DNA from: Spironucleus salmonicida
Lineage: Eukaryota; Fornicata; Diplomonadida; Hexamitidae
Direction of reading: 5' to 3'
NCBI GenBank assembly: GCA_000497125.2
Contig: CM035323.1
Span: forward strand, 442,001 to 506,000
DNA: 64,000 bases
Shown: positions 1 through 10,529 of the stretch, piece after piece
Position numbering within the stretch: the first letter of the stretch is position 1
Layout of the letters: every line of letters begins with the position of its first letter
Program-made: the position numbers and the translations under genes
Notes under the pieces: generated by a model
Databases searched by the model: none
Told to the model about the DNA's origin: nothing
The model's input: the letters and a program-made list of their open reading frames with translations, nothing else

Positions 1-781
1 GGAAGTACAGGAAGCTAACCACTCCCACGCCGTCCATGGTTAGCATTCGGTGGGTCTCAGGCCCGCGGGGCTTACGCGCCAGGACGGTGCGCGGCACCCA
101 CTGATCGAAGGAGGCGGGGGAGCGCATGACGTGCAGCAGCATTGATGCGCCGGTGACCTCACGGACCACGGTTCGCGCCTTGTTCGCGTCCAGGGCGTCC
201 GGCTGCGCGCGATTGCGGAGTCTGTTGCGCTGCACCGCATTCACGCCGGCGTCCGCAAAGGGGGCGGTGACCAAGAGGCGATCCGGGGCAGACCCTAGCT
301 GCTGGAGCACTGGCGAGAAGGGGTCCTCTGCGCCCAGCTCGACCTCGAGGAAGGGAAACCGCGATGCGATTTGGGCCACCACGTCCCGCAAGAACGCCGG
401 CATCTGCGCGGAGAGAGTGAAGCGGCGCAGCACAGGCACCTAGGCTAAGAGTGCGGTGTGGTGCCCCAGGAAGGTCGCCAGTGGCGCCGCCAGCAGGACA
501 TCGAGCGCGGCGTTGGCGGGCCCCAGCCGCCCAAGCAGCAGCCGGTAGAATCGCAGTCCGAAGCGCTAGGTGCCAAAGACCTCCAGCGGCAGGAGCGGGA
601 GAGTGCGCTGGTCCTCAGGCGCACCGATGCCCAGGAAGTGCTGAGAGCGCGCCGCGTAGAGAGAGGCGATGGCGGCGGCCTGCTCCGGCGTGCAGGGCAG
701 GGAGGACAGCTCGGACGCTGCCAGCAGGGACAGCTGGGCGCGGAAGTGCTCTGCAGTGGGGAACCCGGTGAGGAGTACCAT
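1..781 (-). CDS. Second copy of the 614-aa protein, N-terminal part (runs off window)
   Basis: This minus-strand frame is the inverted-repeat copy of the gene starting at 3649. It begins at the ATG complementary to 779-781, with the same MVLLTGFPTAEHF start, and covers about 260 codons before leaving the window. In-frame TAG codons are read as Gln. The GC content is high and unlike the AT-rich flanks. I do not recognise the family. The copy looks intact as far as it can be seen, so the locus may carry two functional paralogues or a very recent duplication. Confidence 0.7.
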
Positions 782-875
782 TTGGAGCGGAGGGTCGGAA
801 GGGAGGCGTACTGGGCCGCGGGCGAGTGGGACGCCCTGGCCGCTCCAATTGGGGTTCCGCCCAGACCCGCTCCGA

Positions 876-1120
876 ATGTAGCAGCGCACCGCCCTAATAG
901 TTTGCGCCGCCGTCCTGGCCGTTCTTCTGGCTGCCCGCCACTACGTCGCGCGGTACCTTCAGCACGCCACGCGCAGTGCGCCACCGCAACTCCAGCGCCT
1001 GGCCCGGGAGCACCCGACTGCGTCCCTGAGGGCACCGTGTTCGACCTCGCGCACCTGGATCGCCTCCGCCCTCGGGTCCTCCAGCAGTTCCGCGCCAGCG
1101 TCCACGCCAAGGAGGAGTGA
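876..1120 (+). pseudogene. Frameshifted copy of the 81-aa membrane protein gene
   Basis: The copy at 3309-3554 (minus) encodes MQQRTALIVCAAVLAVLLAA followed by a soluble tail ending HAKEE. Here the same sequence lies on the plus strand, but a run of four C is three (near 1012). The frame shifts after residue 45 and the original TGA (1118-1120) is missed. The ATG-TAG start is retained. This is either real decay of one copy or a homopolymer error in the assembly. Confidence 0.75.
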
Positions 1121-1499
1121 ATTACATTATTACATTGAGCTAGCTTTTTGATAATAGTTGTAAAACTAGAAAACTATTAAAATAATCTCAGTAAAATAAC
1201 ATTTCATAAAGCAATAACTCTTAATCCAAAAAAAACCAATTGCTAATAAATAAATTATGAGCATAAAGGTTATCTCTGTTAGTTGAATGACTGCTATATT
1301 ATCTTTGAGTCTTAAATATCACATAAATCAAATATAGTTTACTGATATAATAAACTGATGATGGCCGAGAAATGAAATTATTTATTCACGCTGTCTTTTA
1401 ACACATCTTAATATTAGTAAATACTTATTTTATAATTCAAAAAATAAACTTATAATTAACTAAATAATAATAAAATATTTTCTCTCCAAAATTTCTAAA
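1121..1499. other. AT-rich intergenic stretch
   Basis: About 380 bases of very AT-rich sequence between the inverted-repeat arm and the coiled-coil gene. I see no convincing reading frame or RNA gene. It probably contains the promoter of the gene starting at 1500. Confidence 0.6.
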
Positions 1500-3218
1500 A
1501 TGTAGGATGATACTACAACAATTAAATAACTTTAACTATAGCTTTAATCACAACAGTAGCAGCTCCGTATTTCCCATTAATAAGCAGAATAATTATAACG
1601 TCTTTAATAAGCTATCATCCGTATGTTTTTAGAATTTAGAGATCGTGCAGCTGACGAATTATCAAACGTTCCAGCAGAAACTTAGGATTAACTATTAACA
1701 GAGCAACCTCTAGTTATTTTGGATAAGTTACGCGCGTAATTAAGAATTCTTTTATCGTTTAAGGATGATTTTGAAAATCAGCTTAAAATTAAAACAACAG
1801 TTCATGATTCATCATAATAGTCCACTAAGAAAGATGTTTAATAACGCTTGATAGAATCTTAAGATAAAATATTCCAACTAAAGTAAGAGCTTTCGAAAGC
1901 AAAATCAGATATTAATAACTTTGAGTAAGAAAAAGATTAATTGTTATATAATAATAACTAATAATTTCAAGATTTAAAGTAAAAGCTTACATTCATTGAG
2001 AAATCAAAGGCATAATTGGAAGATTAACTTCTAGAAAGAGATTAAAGAATCAAAAAATATAACCTTTTAATGAAAAATTAAGATCTAAAGCTAGCTAGAA
2101 TCAGTGAATTAGAGGCTAAACTTCAATAAAAAGAAACTGAGTTCCAATCTAGGATTGCAAAAGTTTAAACTTTAGATAGAAACGAAATCATTCGTCTTTA
2201 GCGGGAAATTGGAAACTTTAAAAAAATTCAAAGTGAAAACACAAAATTGAAGTCAATGCTAAAGGACTATGAAACATAGATTTCAAGTTTTAAAAACAAC
2301 ATTAAAATGGTCAAATTTGACGAATTAAATCATGAAAATTATGCTCTAAACACTCAAATTTAAGCACTGTTAACTGAAGTTCAAACGGTAAATTAGAACT
2401 ACAAATAAAGTGAAAATTCGAGAATTATCATGGAGTTGGAACTCAAAAATGCTAAGTAACAATTATAATAAATTAAGTCAGATAATGATAAATTTTCTGG
2501 TCTAAATAACATGAATTCTAGCATTATGAATAAATCTCAGACCTTGTAAAATAATTAAAATTAGTACTAACTTTCAACGCCAAATATGAAAGGTACTAAG
2601 AAATAAAATAATAATATTTTGGCTTAGTATGAACTTTAGACTGCTCTAGATAAGCTGAAAGAGCGCGATCGTGAAATCGAAGAACTCGCAAAACGGGTAC
2701 GAAAATTGCTCGCGTTGTAGCACAAATCTGCGTTATCTCAAAAGGCTTTTTAAGAGGAAAAACAATCACTTGAAAAATAAATTTAACAGCTTCGGGATGA
2801 GATTGCCCAACTACGAAAAATGCAGAATTTTGAAAAAATTTCGAATTAAAAAATAGGAAATTCAGACGAATTGCTGCGAGATGTTTAAAATTTACGTGCA
2901 TTTGCTATAACAGCTAGTAGTGTGTATAATAATGCGAATAATAAAAATTCTACTCTTTAAAATGGAAAAAATTAATAAGGTTAATAGTCATATAATAATG
3001 CGAATATAGGTAAAAATTAACAAAATTAATAAATTTACAGTGGTGGAATGGCTGCACTTGAGGATGTTGAGGATCCTAGAGAGTTTTTGAGATAGAGAGG
3101 TAGTAGTGCTAAGCTTACACCAGGGCGTGGAGGAGGTTATGGTAGTGGTCAGATGTTAGCTGGTAACACAGGGGGAAATGGGAGAGGTCGGAGTGCTGTT
3201 CAGTTTGGATTGATGTGA
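1500..3218 (+). CDS. Coiled-coil protein, 572 aa
   Basis: Reading TAA/TAG as Gln gives one open frame from ATG 1500 to TGA 3216-3218. The start is extremely Gln-rich (MQDDTTTIKQLQLQLQ), and residues from roughly 60 to 460 are a long heptad-like coiled coil rich in K, E, Q and L. The last ~90 residues are Gly/Asn/Gln-rich with RGRS-type basic stretches. No catalytic domain is visible. In flagellated protists such proteins are often cytoskeletal or basal-body components, but that is only inference. The gene is AT-rich and sits alone in the spacer of the GC-rich inverted repeat. Confidence 0.85.
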
Positions 3219-3308
3219 CAGAGAGTGAAGTTATTGTTAGTTTCTTATGGTTTTATAGGATATTTGATTGTTTTTGTGAAATAACTTCAGTTTCAGTGGA
3301 GTTAGAAC

Positions 3309-3554
3309 TCACTCCTCCTTGGCATGGACGCTGGCGCGGAACTGCTGGAGGACCCGAGGGCGGAGGCGATCCAGGTGCGCGAGGTCGAACACGGTGCCCT
3401 CAGGGACGCAGTCGGGGTGCTCCCGGGCCAGGCGCTGGAGTTGCGGTGGCGCACTGCGCGTGGCGTGCTGAAGGTACCGCGCGACGTAGTGGCGGGCAGC
3501 CAGAAGAACGGCCAGGACGGCGGCGCAAACTATTAGGGCGGTGCGCTGCTACAT
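3309..3554 (-). CDS. Small single-pass membrane protein, 81 aa
   Basis: The frame starts ATG-TAG-CAG and ends at TGA (3309-3311). After MQQR there is an uninterrupted hydrophobic stretch of ~16 residues (residues 5-20, LIVCAAVLAVLLAA region), then RHYVARYLQ and a polar tail with one Cys. This looks like a signal anchor. The start is preceded by CCGCTCCGA, matching the CTCC-type start context of neighbouring genes. It is divergent from the 614-aa gene with 94 bp between the ATGs. The stop follows GAG, giving AGTGA. I do not recognise the family; an intact frame here and a frameshift in the repeat copy favour this being the functional one. Confidence 0.65.
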
Positions 3555-4429
3555 TCGGAGCGGGTCTGGGCGGAACCCCAATTGGAGCGGCCAGGGCGTC
3601 CCACTCGCCCGCGGCCCAGTACGCCTCCCTTCCGACCCTCCGCTCCAAATGGTACTCCTCACCGGGTTCCCCACTGCAGAGCACTTCCGCGCCCAGCTGT
3701 CCCTGCTGGCAGCGTCCGAGCTGTCCTCCCTGCCCTGCACGCCGGAGCAGGCCGCCGCCATCGCCTCTCTCTACGCGGCGCGCTCTCAGCACTTCCTGGG
3801 CATCGGCGCGCCTGAGGACCAGCGCACTCTCCCGCTCCTGCCGCTGGAGGTCTTTGGCACCTAGCGCTTCGGACTGCGATTCTACCGGCTGCTGCTTGGG
3901 CGGCTGGGGCCCGCCAACGCCGCGCTCGATGTCCTGCTGGCGGCGCCACTGGCGACCTTCCTGGGGCACCACACCGCACTCTTAGCCTAGGTGCCTGTGC
4001 TGCGCCGCTTCACTCTCTCCGCGCAGATGCCGGCGTTCTTGCGGGACGTGGTGGCCCAAATCGCATCGCGGTTTCCCTTCCTCGAGGTCGAGCTGGGCGC
4101 AGAGGACCCCTTCTCGCCAGTGCTCCAGCAGCTAGGGTCTGCCCCGGATCGCCTCTTGGTCACCGCCCCCTTTGCGGACGCCGGCGTGAATGCGGTGCAG
4201 CGCAACAGACTCCGCAATCGCGCGCAGCCGGACGCCCTGGACGCGAACAAGGCGCGAACCGTGGTCCGTGAGGTCACCGGCGCATCAATGCTGCTGCACG
4301 TCATGCGCTCCCCCGCCTCCTTCGATCAGTGGGTGCCGCGCACCGTCCTGGCGCGTAAGCCCCGCGGGCCTGAGACCCACCGAATGCTAACCATGGACGG
4401 CGTGGGAGTGGTTAGCTTCCTGTACTTCC
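3309..4429. repeat. Inverted repeat, right arm
   Basis: Reverse-complement partner of 1-1120. It contains a complete 81-aa gene on the minus strand and the first ~260 codons of the 614-aa gene on the plus strand, in divergent arrangement. Unique sequence resumes inside the 614-aa gene after 4429 only because the other arm is cut by the window edge. Confidence 0.95.
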
Positions 4430-5493
4430 TCGACGCGGCCTTCTTCAACGACCTCCCCGACGTCATGGACTACTCCGCGACGGACCTAGTCGCCGATGCG
4501 CTCCCGCCCTAGACGGTCCCGCTGCGCCAGCGCTTCGTCTTCCGCAATGTCAAGTTCGCAAGCCTCCCGACGCGGCAGGTGCTGCAGGCCTAGCGTGCGG
4601 GCCGGGTGCTCGCCCCGAAGGCGCTGGCGCCGGTGGCCTCCTTCGCGCTCCGTCTGGGCAGGCAGGCCCTGGTTTGCTCCAAGGCCGCCGTGAATGTCGC
4701 AAACTATGAGGTCGGGCGCCTTAACGCGCAGAACACGCGCTTGCACTCCGCCCGCCGGTTCTCCCGGGCCGAGGCGGAGCTGGTGGCGGCCACGCTCCCG
4801 GACCTCTTCCCGGTGCGGCAGTATGTGGCCCACTGCGGGCTGTACGTGTATAACCCATTCATCGACGAGGCGGCGGACACCTTCATCAAGGCCGAGATCA
4901 TGCGCCTCGGGCTGCAAAGCCACTACGCGAAGAAGATCACGGACCGGGCGGGCCGCAGCCACGAGCTGGCAGACCTTGTGCGGGGCATCGGGGAGCGCAC
5001 CTATGGGGCCATCGACGCCCCGCACGCGATTCCGGGCGCGGTGCTGTCCCCAGAAGAGGAGGCCCTCGCCGCTGAGCTGGGCGTCCCCTCGCGCCTCTTC
5101 GTGGTGTACCGCGCCGTGGCCATGCAGCTCGCGGCCAATGGGGTGTGCGCGCGCCTCGCCGCCCTGGAGGCCCAGCACCACCTGCCCTTCACCCTGCTCC
5201 AGTGTGAGCGTGTGGTGGGCTTCTACGCCCGCGACGAGGTGCAGCGCCTCTTCTCCGCGGGCCCCTTTGCCCTCAACCGCGCGGTGCAGCCCAACACCGG
5301 GGTGCCCGTGCGCACCGCGGACCCGGAGCTGCAGGCCGCGGCAAACCTGGGCGTCTTCGGGCAGATGCTCGGCGTGTTCGACCGGCCTGTGGACGGCGCG
5401 GCGGCGGACGCCATCTCCCGCACCGGGTCCCTCGGCGTGGTGCGCGAGCTGTCAGACCGGGTGGTGGGGCACTACGCTGCGCGCTTCCAGTGA
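3649..5493 (+). CDS. Unknown GC-rich protein, 614 aa
   Basis: One frame runs from ATG 3649 to TGA 5491-5493, with four TAG codons (for example at 3865 and 3988) read as Gln. The protein is Ala/Leu/Arg-rich and mostly helical in character, without a signal peptide or a clear TM segment. The C-terminal half has a well-mixed, globular composition (for example DLFPVRQYVAHCGLYVYNPF). I cannot assign a family. The start context is CCGCTCCAAATG. Its first 260 codons are duplicated at 1-781. High GC contrasts sharply with the coiled-coil gene next to it. Confidence 0.75.
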
Positions 5494-5658
5494 GTGCCGA
5501 CCGCGATGCGGGGAGGTGCCGCTGGTTGGGCCTGGGCCCGGGGGTTTCGTAGGAGTGAGCCTGATTCACACTACAGGCACCCCTGGGCTGAACTGCTGGA
5601 GTGGAGGCAGTACGCGCTGTGCTCTCCCCAGACACGCACAACACCACTTCCTTCCAAA

Positions 5659-6312
5659 ATGCTACTCGGGGTGCTCATGCTGGTAGCCGCGGAGCTCCAG
5701 GGCCACCGGCTGCAGCTGCTCCAGTCCGATGAGCTGGACGCTATGAGGCCTCCCTTCGCAGTCTCCGTCGGCGGGGAGCACGCACAGGCCCTGGGCCATC
5801 TCGCCTCCCCGGCCTACCTCTGCCTTGGCGACCTCGGCCCAGAGACGTCCCGGCAGTGCCTCGATGCCCTGGATGCTGGTGCCGCCATAACCCTCACGGC
5901 GGCAGGGGCCAGCCACACCGTCAGCGCCACGAGGGTCCCCCAGCGCCGCGCCCAGCTGTCCTTTACCGGCGGGCCCGCGGTGCTGCTAGACGACTTCCCC
6001 GCGGAGATGCGCGTGGTGCAGCTGCTGTGCGATACGGACGCCGGCCAGGCCCTGCTCTTGATGCAAGGCGCCCAGCGCGACGGGGGGCGGCTGCAGCTCC
6101 GCTTTGGCTGCGAGTTCCTGGTGCAGGCTGCGAGCAGCAACGATATATTCGGAGAGCCGGACGCAGAGTGGCGCCGCGACCTCGACGCCAAGCTCGCGGG
6201 CGCCTGCCTCGGCCTCCGGGCGGACCGAGTGCGGATGTGCAACCTCCTGGTGCTGGAGGAGACGGAAAGCGGCGCGAGGTAGGACTTCGCGGTCTACGGG
6301 ATGCGGCCCTGA
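5659..6312 (+). CDS. Secreted protein, 217 aa
   Basis: ATG 5659 opens a typical signal peptide (MLLGVLMLVAAELQG). The frame reads through one TAG (Gln, near 6280) to TGA 6310-6312. The mature part has about six Cys spread over 190 residues and no C-terminal membrane anchor, so it is likely secreted or luminal. The frame is open further upstream to 5494, but the signal peptide fixes the start. AGTGAG follows the stop directly. It lies 165 bp after the 614-aa gene on the same strand. Family unknown. Confidence 0.75.
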
Positions 6313-6357
6313 AGTGAGCGGAAATTCCGGGAAGTGCGCAAAACATCACTCTGAGCC

Positions 6358-7917
6358 TCATTGAATCAGCTGCCGCGACTGCCACACCGTCATCAGCGCG
6401 ACCAGGATGGCGATGAGCACGCAGGACCCCACAATCGGGTAGAGGAGCGCGTCGCTCACGTCCAGGTTGCAGCGGTCCCAGTTGAAGAACTCCTGCTCCC
6501 CGGAAAACGCCACGTAGAGCTACTGTCCCCGCTGAATCAGCCGCGAGTACGCCTTCAGGCGCTGGTAGAACGTAATAATAGAAGATTCTTAGCCATATAT
6601 TACGTTTGTTGTATCGGTGCTACATTTCTCTATAATAGCTCCGGACGGTATAAAGGATAGGTGAAATGAGAAATATGTAACTCTAGAAAGAAATCCATCT
6701 ACTTGAGAAGTAAACACTAAATCCATTTCTTGTATCCCACGGGATAGACACTATTCCGTAGCATAAAAATTCATAGCTACACATCCTCCATATATTTAAC
6801 TTACACGTGTTGTAAAATAGTCTATACAACTTAGTTATAATTAACCTCGATAACTTGTTTCTAACAATATTTCTCCATTTTAATCGTAGGCGGTTAAATA
6901 ATATCTTAACTCAGCATTGTCTATATCTTGAAATCCCGGTACTATTGGTTCAAATGGCATATCTACCCCACCACGAGCATTAAAGTCGTCATATGACTAT
7001 TTTAAAACTTCTGCATGGAAAACTCCATTATTTGTGTTAACGATAGCATGCTATCTAAAAGAAACCGCGTTATTTATGCATGTTGGTTCTGTTGAATATT
7101 TCTTATTATCAAGACCGATGTCTACATACCTAGATGTCAAAAATCCTGATGCTTTTAAATTAATCAAACATTATGTATTGTTGCTCTCTATGACGTCAAT
7201 GATGGCGCGGACGGGGTAGTCGGAGGTGGTGAGGACGAACTGAACCCGGAGGTCGCGGTTCTGCTCGAATTCGTCGAAAAAGTCGCGCATGGTCTGCTTG
7301 TCGGCCTCGTCGGTCAGAGTGGAGAGCTCCTGCTTGTAGAACTTGATCTTGCTGTAGTCGAAGGCGCTCCCTTTCTTGTAATACTCTGCGCCTCCGGTGC
7401 TTCCCGAGATAGCTAGCTACCGCTGCCGGCCGCCCGAGACGAACCGGAAGGTGATGGCGGGCGTGCTGATCGTGCAGAGGAGCGGGGTGCCGGTCATCTG
7501 GATGAACTCGCCCCCAGCGGTGCGGGAGTACACCAGCTTCAGGTCGTCCCAGCAGGCGGAGGTGTTGAGGCGGACCAGGTTCACCTTCTGCACGGAGCCG
7601 TTGACGTTGAGCGAGCCAGCCAGCTTGATCTGGTAGGATATCACGTCGGTATTGAACATCTCCTTGAAGTTTCCTGTATCTGAAGAAAGGTCGAAGGGGA
7701 TTACTATGGCCTTGTCGTCCTGGTAGGTGAACGTCGCCTCGACTTGTTTTGTGCTAAACTTAATGAAGGCGGTCGACTCGGTGCCGGAGGAGGCCTTACA
7801 GAGGTCGTGGGCGGACTCCAGCGGCGTCAGCAGCAGCTAGACCGTGGACTGCTGCTCCTGCCCTACCACCTGGGCGGTCTGCTCGAAGCAGGTCAGCGCT
7901 AGAACTAAACTTATCAT
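6358..7917 (-). CDS. Type-I membrane protein with large ectodomain, 519 aa
   Basis: The minus frame runs from ATG at 7917 to TGA 6358-6360 with TAA/TAG as Gln. It has an N-terminal hydrophobic signal (MISLVLALTCFEQTAQ), about 450 residues of beta-rich ectodomain with about a dozen Cys, a C-terminal TM (LLYPIVGSCVLIAILVALMT) and a short tail WQSRQLIQ. Codon composition is striking: both ends are GC-rich, while the middle (about 6580-7190) is AT-rich in the same frame. Cys spacing and hydrophobic strands (SACWDDLKLVYSR ... LLCTIS) resemble a segment of the neighbouring gene at 8605-10032, suggesting shared ectodomain modules. Function unknown; a surface protein is likely. Confidence 0.85.
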
Positions 7918-8553
7918 TTTCTGATATATCTACGATATTTTAATTATTAAATATACTTAAGTTATAATAAGTAAAATCATATTTTATTACTGTTTATAGT
8001 ATTATTCTAAAACATAGTATACATTTTTCATAAACGGGTATATGAATATATTAATAATTATTAAACTACTTTAATAATATTATTTTTATTTATAGGATAT
8101 ATAAGATTTTATAATGAATTTTACAACTTTTCTCTAATATTATATTTATCTATTTGTATAACTCGTCTTTAGATTTAGTTGTATTCTAACTAATTCTATA
8201 GTTTTAAATGAAATAATAAAAGTTTATCTATTTATATGATAATAAATTTTGAGTATTAAAAATCTGAATATACTATACTTTCATATTAAATTTATTAAAA
8301 TTTGTATTAAATTTAAAAATAATGGAACACTTTATTGAAAACATGCAACTATTAGCAAATATATATAATTTTAACTATATTTATAAGAATGTACTTTAAT
8401 TATCGTATGTCAGATAATAAATAAATAAAAATATTAAAAAATAATTTATACAAATATTTTATAATATTATGTTTAGAATATTTGATAAGCATGGTAATCA
8501 ACTATTTTCATATTATTTATTATAATTTTTATATAAATATACTAATAATATTA
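7918..8553. other. AT-rich intergenic region between divergent membrane-protein genes
   Basis: About 640 bases of extremely AT-rich sequence with no supported gene. It lies between the 5' ends of two divergently oriented membrane-protein genes and so must hold both promoters. No distinct motif stands out. Confidence 0.6.
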
Positions 8554-10032
8554 ATGTTGATTGTCTTTCCAGTAGTTCTTGATAATTATTATGGTAAAAA
8601 TTGAATTACAGTGTATACTGAGTACATAAACCAGCTGGTGGTTCAGCTGAAGCCCCTTAACGTGGAAGCCTGCGGCAAGATGCCGCCTGGGGTCCAGGTG
8701 AACCTCACGATCAACAGCCTGGAGGGCATCAAGATCCCCATTGTGACCACCACGCTGTCCTCCTTTTCCTACCAGAACATCACCAACATCACCTTTGCCG
8801 CCGCGCTCCCGACTGGCCAAAAGATTGGCCTGGTGTACTCAGCGCAGCTCGACATCTACACCTTCGGGCAGGTGCTCACCACGCTGATCCCCAAGTTCTC
8901 GCTCCAGAAGTCCAACCTGCAGGCGTGCTACGAGCCGCGGTCCGTTGCCCAGGTCTTCCGGAACCGTATCGAGGTGGAGCTCTTTCCGACTGGCCTCTGC
9001 AAGACGCAGATGTAACTCAAGGCGGCCAGCCCCGACAACTTCCTGCAAGCGGTCCAGCTGAGCCTCAGCGGCGCCTTGGTGGAGCTGGACCTGAATATGG
9101 GGTTCGACTACATGGTTGCGAAGCAGGAGATAATGTTCAAGGATGACCTGCTCGAGTTCGTGCAGCAGCAGCCGTTCCTCAACGCCTTCATCGTCTTCAC
9201 GACCAGCCAGGTGGGCTCCAAGGTCGAGTTCCAGGTCGACGTGGAGTCTACGCGCCTGGAGACCGTAGTGGCCTTCTTCCAGGTAACCCTCATGTCACTC
9301 CAGAACGACGACATTTATCTCAGGCTCCAGTTTGACTAGGATAAGTATGATGACTACGAGAAGGTCTTGGGAGACCACACGACCTTCAAGCTCTCCTTCA
9401 TCGTGAACGGCACCCAGCACTCCTTCCTCAGCAGCCACAACGCGCCGCTCGTCAACAACCAGGTGCTGCAGATTACCTGCGCGAGCCAGATCATCAAGCT
9501 GCGCCCGATCTGCAGCGCCATCGTGCTCTCCCAGCAGTTCGACCGCGTCGTCCTGGACATCATCTCGGTGGGCCCAGACCAGACGCTCAAGTCCATGTAC
9601 AAGCAGATGCCCCAGATGGTCCCCACCTGCTGGACCAAGGTGACGGCGGTCAGGAGGAAAAACGTCATCGACCTGACCCTGTACCTCAACGGGAAGTGCA
9701 GCGCCGGACCGGCCGAGTTCTCGCTTATAAACCACAATGCAGCCGCGATTACGGCGAGCAGCGACAGCTCGGCCACGCAGGTCTCCTTCACTGGCTACGA
9801 CGGCTTCTTCGATACGGCCCGATACGGCCTGTCGATGGTGCTGGATGGCGCCACGTACCTCCTGTTCCTGGACGACGTGAAGGCACAGCCGGTGAACTAC
9901 GGGACGATAGCCGCAGTGGCGGTGGGGGCATCGTGGGTCGCGTGCTGCACGGCGTTCGCCATCTATGGCATCGTCCAGGCTGTCGTGGCCATGAAGAACC
10001 GCAAGCGCACCAGCCGCAGAAAGGCGCACTGA
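8554..10032 (+). CDS. Type-I membrane protein, about 475 aa; 5' end uncertain (possible 18-nt intron)
   Basis: The frame is open from 8605 to TGA 10030-10032. The only in-frame ATG upstream is 8554 (MLIVFPVVLDNYY), and one TGA at 8602-8604 separates it from the body. A GT...AG stretch of 18 nt (8594-8611) would remove that TGA in frame. Otherwise the 5' end is lost, because GC content jumps exactly there. The body has beta-rich ectodomain modules with paired Cys, one TM near the C-terminus (IAAVAVGASWVACCTAFAIY) and a basic tail (MKNRKRTSRRKAH). It resembles the 519-aa protein in layout. Likely a surface protein of unknown function. Confidence 0.75.
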
Positions 10033-10073
10033 GGACTTTGCTGCTATTATATATACTCACTCCCGCTCCCAAA

Positions 10074-10526
10074 ATGCTAAACATGGACCACCAGGCCCAG
10101 CACACGGACATCATCCTGAACCAGTGCAACCAGGTCTTCTACGTCATCAAGACGCACGCCAACCGCCTCTCGGCCCAGAAGATCGAGCGCCTGACCAAGG
10201 AGCAGAACGCGGTCCAGATCGACTTCCTCTCCAAGCCGTCCGACCGCCAGATCTCGCTGAAGATGAAGCGGGGCGACACCTGCCTGGTGGTCCACACGCA
10301 GCCCGCCCACTACGCCGGGGCGGTGTGCCTGTGCGAGGTGGTGTCCGCGTCCAAGGAGGCGCTGGTGGTGCGCTTCGTCCGCTACCTCAAGCGGGTGATC
10401 ACCGTGGCGGAGATCAAGCAGAGCAGCCAGGTCTACAACATCAAGCAGTGCATCGTCTCGCTGTCGGAGCTGGACTTCTTCAAGATCCTGGAGCTGGAGA
10501 ACCAGCAGACGCGGCTCGGCGAGTGA
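10074..10526 (+). CDS. Unknown soluble protein, 150 aa
   Basis: ATG 10074 lies in the start context CCCGCTCCCAAAATG, only 41 bp after the preceding stop. The protein is charged and well mixed, with VFYVIKTHANRLSAQKIERL and a beta-rich middle (GDTCLVVHTQPAHYAGAVCLCEV shortened here). There is no signal or TM. The frame ends GAG-TGA, three bases before the stop of the opposing gene. I do not recognise the family. Confidence 0.7.
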   Translation: MLNMDHQAQHTDIILNQCNQVFYVIKTHANRLSAQKIERLTKEQNAVQIDFLSKPSDRQISLKMKRGDTCLVVHTQPAHYAGAVCLCEVVSASKEALVVRFVRYLKRVITVAEIKQSSQVYNIKQCIVSLSELDFFKILELENQQTRLGE

Positions 10527-10529
10527 GAA

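Larger units (their letters stand above)
1..1120. repeat. Inverted repeat, left arm
   Basis: This segment is the reverse complement of 3309-4429 and nearly identical to it. The differences I see are a missing C in a C-run near 1012 and a few single-base changes. The outer edge is cut by the window start, so the repeat may be longer. The inner edge falls exactly at the TGA of the 81-aa gene copy, and the spacer (1121-3308) holds one coiled-coil gene. Confidence 0.95.

Noticed and set aside
445-1120. Long GC-rich ORFs on both strands (such as 458-1120 plus and 445-1110 minus), and their mirror copies at 3400-3985
   Set aside because: They are alternative frames of the 614-aa and 81-aa genes. 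GC-rich DNA with few stops gives long shadows, and only the chosen frames show a TM helix, normal composition and consistency with TAR=Gln.
4486-5686. ORFs at 4486-5181 minus and 4694-5686 plus
   Set aside because: Shadows of the 614-aa gene, with Arg/Ser/Pro-heavy composition and no start context.
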